Position numbers and translations under genes: made by a program. Below are positions 13,700 through 16,424 of a stretch of 16,424 nt of DNA, piece after piece (positions within the stretch are counted from its first letter, which is position 1; each line of letters begins with the position of its first letter). The DNA is from Thermodesulfovibrionales bacterium (lineage in GTDB: Bacteria; Nitrospirota; Thermodesulfovibrionia; Thermodesulfovibrionales; SM23-35): NCBI GenBank assembly GCA_020053565.1, contig JAGVMY010000051.1:1-16424 (forward strand). The letters are read 5' to 3'. Below the pieces are notes generated by a model that worked only from the letters and a program-made list of their open reading frames with translations, was not told the origin of the DNA and did not search any database.

Positions 13700-16342
13700 A
13701 GCACGGGCTCTCCGTTTTCTCAGTTCCTCAGCGAAAAAGAGTAGAATTGCAAAAGGGATTAACATAAACCATACACTTAACGGAATTGGTGATGTAGAAA
13801 ATATCTTATTGCCCCACGGATGATAGATGATAAAAACACTGAGGATTATCTCAATAAGAATACCCAAGAGTATTAATTTGTTATTGAAGATACCGACTTT
13901 AAATACTGATTCACTCTTTGTCTTACAAGCAAAGACAGTCCCTATCTGCATGATTACTATGCCTAAAAACGTAGCAGTTGATGCCTGATGTGCTAAGGTG
14001 CTCTCCATTGGCAATACAGTGCCCCATTGCCAGCCACCTCTATAAAGGACAAAGAAGTAGATAAAGAGAACACCGATTGTGCTTATAAGACCAAGGAATA
14101 TATATCCCTTGAAAAGGGCTGCTTTGTCTATAAGCCCTTTTTCTTTAGGTCTCGGGGGCTGTTTCATAATAGTGGTCTCAGGTGATTCAATTCCAAGCCC
14201 GAGTGCCGGGAGGGTCTCTGTACCAAGGTCTATTGCGAGGATCTGCATTACTGTGAGGGGGAGTGGTATTTTAAAAAGTGCAAACAGGATATAAGGAATT
14301 GCCTCAGGTGTACCGTGTGCAAAGATATAGGTAATGAATTTTCTTGTGTTCTCGAAGATTGTTCTTCCTTCTTCTATAGCTTTCACAATTGTTGCAAAGT
14401 TGTCATCGAGGAGGATCATATCCGCAGCTTCCTTTGCAACATCAGTACCTGCAATCCCCATAGCGATGCCAATATCAGCTTTCTTTAAGGCAGGTGCATC
14501 ATTTACTCCATCGCCAGTCACTGCAACCCTTTCACCTTCTTCCTGAAGAATTGAAACGATTCTCATTTTATGCTTCGGTGTCATCCTTGCAAATAATATC
14601 TCTTTCTCAGATAGCTTTTCTCTGAGTTCGCTGTCACTCATTGCCATAAATTCATGGCCCTCTATCACAACAGGATCCCCTTTCACGAGTCCTATCTCTC
14701 TTGCAATAGCATGGGCAGTTCTGCTCCCGTCACCTGTAATCATTATTACTTTTATGCCTGCCTCATGGCATTTTCGTATGGCTTCAGGGACTTCAGGCCT
14801 TGGTGGGTCTTCGAGACCTATTAGACCTACGAAAACCATATTATTTTCAATTGATTCCGGGATAGGCATTTCTATTTCTTGTTTATTTATCTCTCTATAT
14901 GCAAAGGAAAGTACCCTGAGACCTCTGTCCATCAATAAGTGGTACTCATCCAGCACCTCTTTTCTATAATTTTCATCTATTTGAACAATTTTTCCATTAA
15001 TGAACAGGTGGCTTGATAAGGGAAGTATCCCTTCCAGAGCTCCCTTTGTGAGAGCAAAGGTTTTTCCGTTGATTACGTTCAATGTGGTCATTCTCTTTCT
15101 CTCGGAATCAAAGGGTATTTCAGATATTCGCTCAGACTCTAAATCACCAACTGTGTCCCTCACAACTTTCATGAGTGCAATTTCTGTAGGATCTCCCTTA
15201 AAATGTCCATCAATAAACTTTGCATTGTTACAGAGATATGCAATATTTAGGAGGATGTCCGCATTAGAATCTTTAAGCATTTCTGAGTCAATAATCTTTC
15301 TATTAAACCATAGCTTTTGTACTTCCATTTTGTTTTGGGTAAGGGTACCTGTCTTATCTGTGCATATAACAGTTACTGACCCGAGAGTTTCAACTGATGT
15401 GAGTGTCTTTATCAGAGCCATCTTTTTTGCCATTCTCTGGCTTGCCATTGCAAGGGAAAGTGTGACTGTCGGAAGTAGTCCTTCTGGTACATTCGCAACA
15501 ATTAAGCCGATTGTAAAGATAAAGTTATCCCAGAAAGTTCTCCCGATTATCTGGCCTATGAGTAAAAAAACAACTCCCATTGTTGTGGCGAAGAAGGCAA
15601 TAATTCTGGTTACTTTGATGATCTCCTTCTGAAAGGGACTCAGACCTGCTTCTACCGCACTTGTCAGGTGGGCTATATGGCCAAATTCTGTCTTCATACC
15701 TGTTGCAAAGACTATTGCTTTACCTGAGCCGCTCATGACAGTTGTCCCTGCAAAGGCTATATTCCTGCTTTCAATGAGTTCCCTTTCGGTAGGATTGTGA
15801 TCTAAAGGCACTGGTTCTGACTCGCCTGTAAGGGGTGCATTATTTACCATGAGATATATTGTTTCTATAAGTCTTGAATCAGCTGGTATCTTATTACCTT
15901 CTGAGAGAAGTATTAAATCACCAGGAACTACATCTCTTGCATGTATTTCCTTTTCTTTTCCCTCTCTTATTACCTTCACATAAAAAGGTAAAAGGAGTTT
16001 TAGTTTTTCGATAGATTTCTCAGCCCTGTATTCCTGTATAAATGTAAATACCGCGTTAATTACTATTACTCCTAAAATTGCAAGGCCGAGGGCGAGCATA
16101 CCTTCTCCCGGACGAAGATACTCTGATAAAAAAGCAAGACCTGCTCCTATCCAGAGGAGTATGGCGAGAAGGTGGGTAAATTGTTTAATAAACTTCATAA
16201 GTAGAGATGTCTTCTTCACCTCTTTAATTTCATTTGGACCAAACTCTGAAAATCGGTTTCTTGCCTCTTCCTCGGTAAGACCGCTTTCAGATGTGACGAG
16301 ACTGCGGAGGACGTCTTCTTTTGTGAGATTATTTATCTTCAT
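13691..16342 (-). CDS. P-type cation ATPase, P2C (Na+,K+/H+,K+-ATPase-like) group
   Basis: An 883-aa ATP-driven cation pump with all core parts. It has an N-terminal cation-ATPase domain, A-domain TGES (172-175), phosphorylated Asp329 in DKTGTLTQN, N-domain KGA (433-435), MITGDGSRTAH (534-544), GDGVNDAPALKKADIG (610-625) and ten predicted helices. M4 reads VANVPEGLL, M6 LAIDLGTETLPA, and the C-terminal part IMQIGTVFACKTKSESVF and IPFAILLFFAEELRKRR. These read like Na+,K+-ATPase alpha rather than Ca2+-ATPase. Possible cation ligands are Glu287, Glu680, Asp705, Glu709 and Glu831. ATG 16342 lacks a ribosome binding site but overlaps the upstream stress-protein gene by 14 nt, suggesting coupling. 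The ion carried is not settled. Confidence 0.93.
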   Translation of the reverse strand: MKINNLTKEDVLRSLVTSESGLTEEEARNRFSEFGPNEIKEVKKTSLLMKFIKQFTHLLAILLWIGAGLAFLSEYLRPGEGMLALGLAILGVIVINAVFTFIQEYRAEKSIEKLKLLLPFYVKVIREGKEKEIHARDVVPGDLILLSEGNKIPADSRLIETIYLMVNNAPLTGESEPVPLDHNPTERELIESRNIAFAGTTVMSGSGKAIVFATGMKTEFGHIAHLTSAVEAGLSPFQKEIIKVTRIIAFFATTMGVVFLLIGQIIGRTFWDNFIFTIGLIVANVPEGLLPTVTLSLAMASQRMAKKMALIKTLTSVETLGSVTVICTDKTGTLTQNKMEVQKLWFNRKIIDSEMLKDSNADILLNIAYLCNNAKFIDGHFKGDPTEIALMKVVRDTVGDLESERISEIPFDSERKRMTTLNVINGKTFALTKGALEGILPLSSHLFINGKIVQIDENYRKEVLDEYHLLMDRGLRVLSFAYREINKQEIEMPIPESIENNMVFVGLIGLEDPPRPEVPEAIRKCHEAGIKVIMITGDGSRTAHAIAREIGLVKGDPVVIEGHEFMAMSDSELREKLSEKEILFARMTPKHKMRIVSILQEEGERVAVTGDGVNDAPALKKADIGIAMGIAGTDVAKEAADMILLDDNFATIVKAIEEGRTIFENTRKFITYIFAHGTPEAIPYILFALFKIPLPLTVMQILAIDLGTETLPALGLGIESPETTIMKQPPRPKEKGLIDKAALFKGYIFLGLISTIGVLFIYFFVLYRGGWQWGTVLPMESTLAHQASTATFLGIVIMQIGTVFACKTKSESVFKVGIFNNKLILLGILIEIILSVFIIYHPWGNKIFSTSPIPLSVWFMLIPFAILLFFAEELRKRRARASP

Positions 16343-16424
16343 GCCTGGGCTTCAGGATTATTAGATCGCACGGAGTTTCTCTTAAGACATCTTCAACAGG
16401 ATTGCCTTTTAATAGGGAACTCAG
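16329..16424 (-). CDS. Universal stress protein (UspA-like) C-terminus, partial
   Basis: On the minus strand the window edge enters an open frame of 31 codons ending in TAA at 16329. Its sequence has G-N-P-V-E-D-V-L-R-E-T-P-C-D-L-I-I-L-K-P, matching the last strand-helix-strand of the UspA fold (G-S-V-A-E-x-V-L-R-x-x-P-C-P-V-L-V-V-K/R-P). The final codons overlap the ATPase start by 14 nt. The rest of the gene is outside the window, so it could be a single USP domain or the tail of a larger protein such as a USP-fused transporter. Confidence 0.6.
   Translation of the reverse strand: MSSLLKGNPVEDVLRETPCDLIILKPRHEDK

Noticed and set aside
15000..15632. A 210-codon plus-strand open frame opposite the P-type ATPase
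   Set aside because: It lies entirely antisense to a strongly supported gene and shows no domain, start signal or neighbour of its own; it is a codon-usage shadow.

Overview
The window looks like an ordinary chromosomal segment of a free-living, autotrophy- or anaerobe-type Gram-negative bacterium with modest GC (roughly 40% by eye). The gene set is a long-form HisG, an archaeal/Thermotoga-type alpha-glucan phosphorylase, a TPR lipoprotein (which implies an outer membrane), a UbiA-type prenyltransferase, a VKOR-type thiol oxidase and an orphan 5S rRNA. This would fit a Nitrospirota (Thermodesulfovibrio-like) or related deep-branching lineage. That placement is an inference from gene style, not a measured result.

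Left part (1-4790): the 3' end of an ArsB/NhaD-type (ion transporter superfamily) permease; a spacer carrying a MITE-like inverted repeat; a GT35 alpha-glucan phosphorylase (glgP); a 5S rRNA gene on the minus strand with no 23S beside it; then a two-gene plus-strand unit made of a NYN-domain (YacP-like) putative RNase and a PAP2-family membrane phosphatase, joined by a TGATG overlap. The NYN gene has no ATG/GTG/TTG start. Its reading frame opens with ATT placed 7 nt after a full GGAGG ribosome binding site, so ordinary gene callers will miss it.

Middle (4791-9120): a short signal-peptide-like reading frame that runs into the back of a minus-strand tRNA-Pro(UGG) and is probably a gene remnant; then, on the minus strand, mfd (transcription-repair coupling factor) followed by a TPR lipoprotein gene that starts at GTG just after the mfd stop codon.

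Right part (9121-13699): divergent from mfd, across a shared perfect dyad overlapping both -10 regions, comes a histidine biosynthesis cluster, hisG, hisC, hisB, with a UbiA-family prenyltransferase directly downstream. After about 100 bp comes a TTG-started VKOR-thioredoxin fusion (DsbB-like plus DsbA-like functions in one polypeptide). A quinone-pathway prenyltransferase beside a quinone-dependent thiol oxidase is suggestive, but adjacency is the only evidence.

Right end (13691-16424): on the minus strand, convergent with and overlapping the VKOR fusion by 9 bp, a P-type ATPase resembling the Na+,K+/H+,K+-ATPase (P2C) group, preceded by the last 31 codons of a universal-stress-protein-like gene that overlaps its start by 14 nt.

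I found no CRISPR array, insertion sequence, phage module or clearly new multi-gene system. The most rewarding points are the AUU-initiated NYN gene, the unlinked 5S rRNA, the unusual membrane residues of the P2C-like ATPase, and a possible leaderless hisC transcript.
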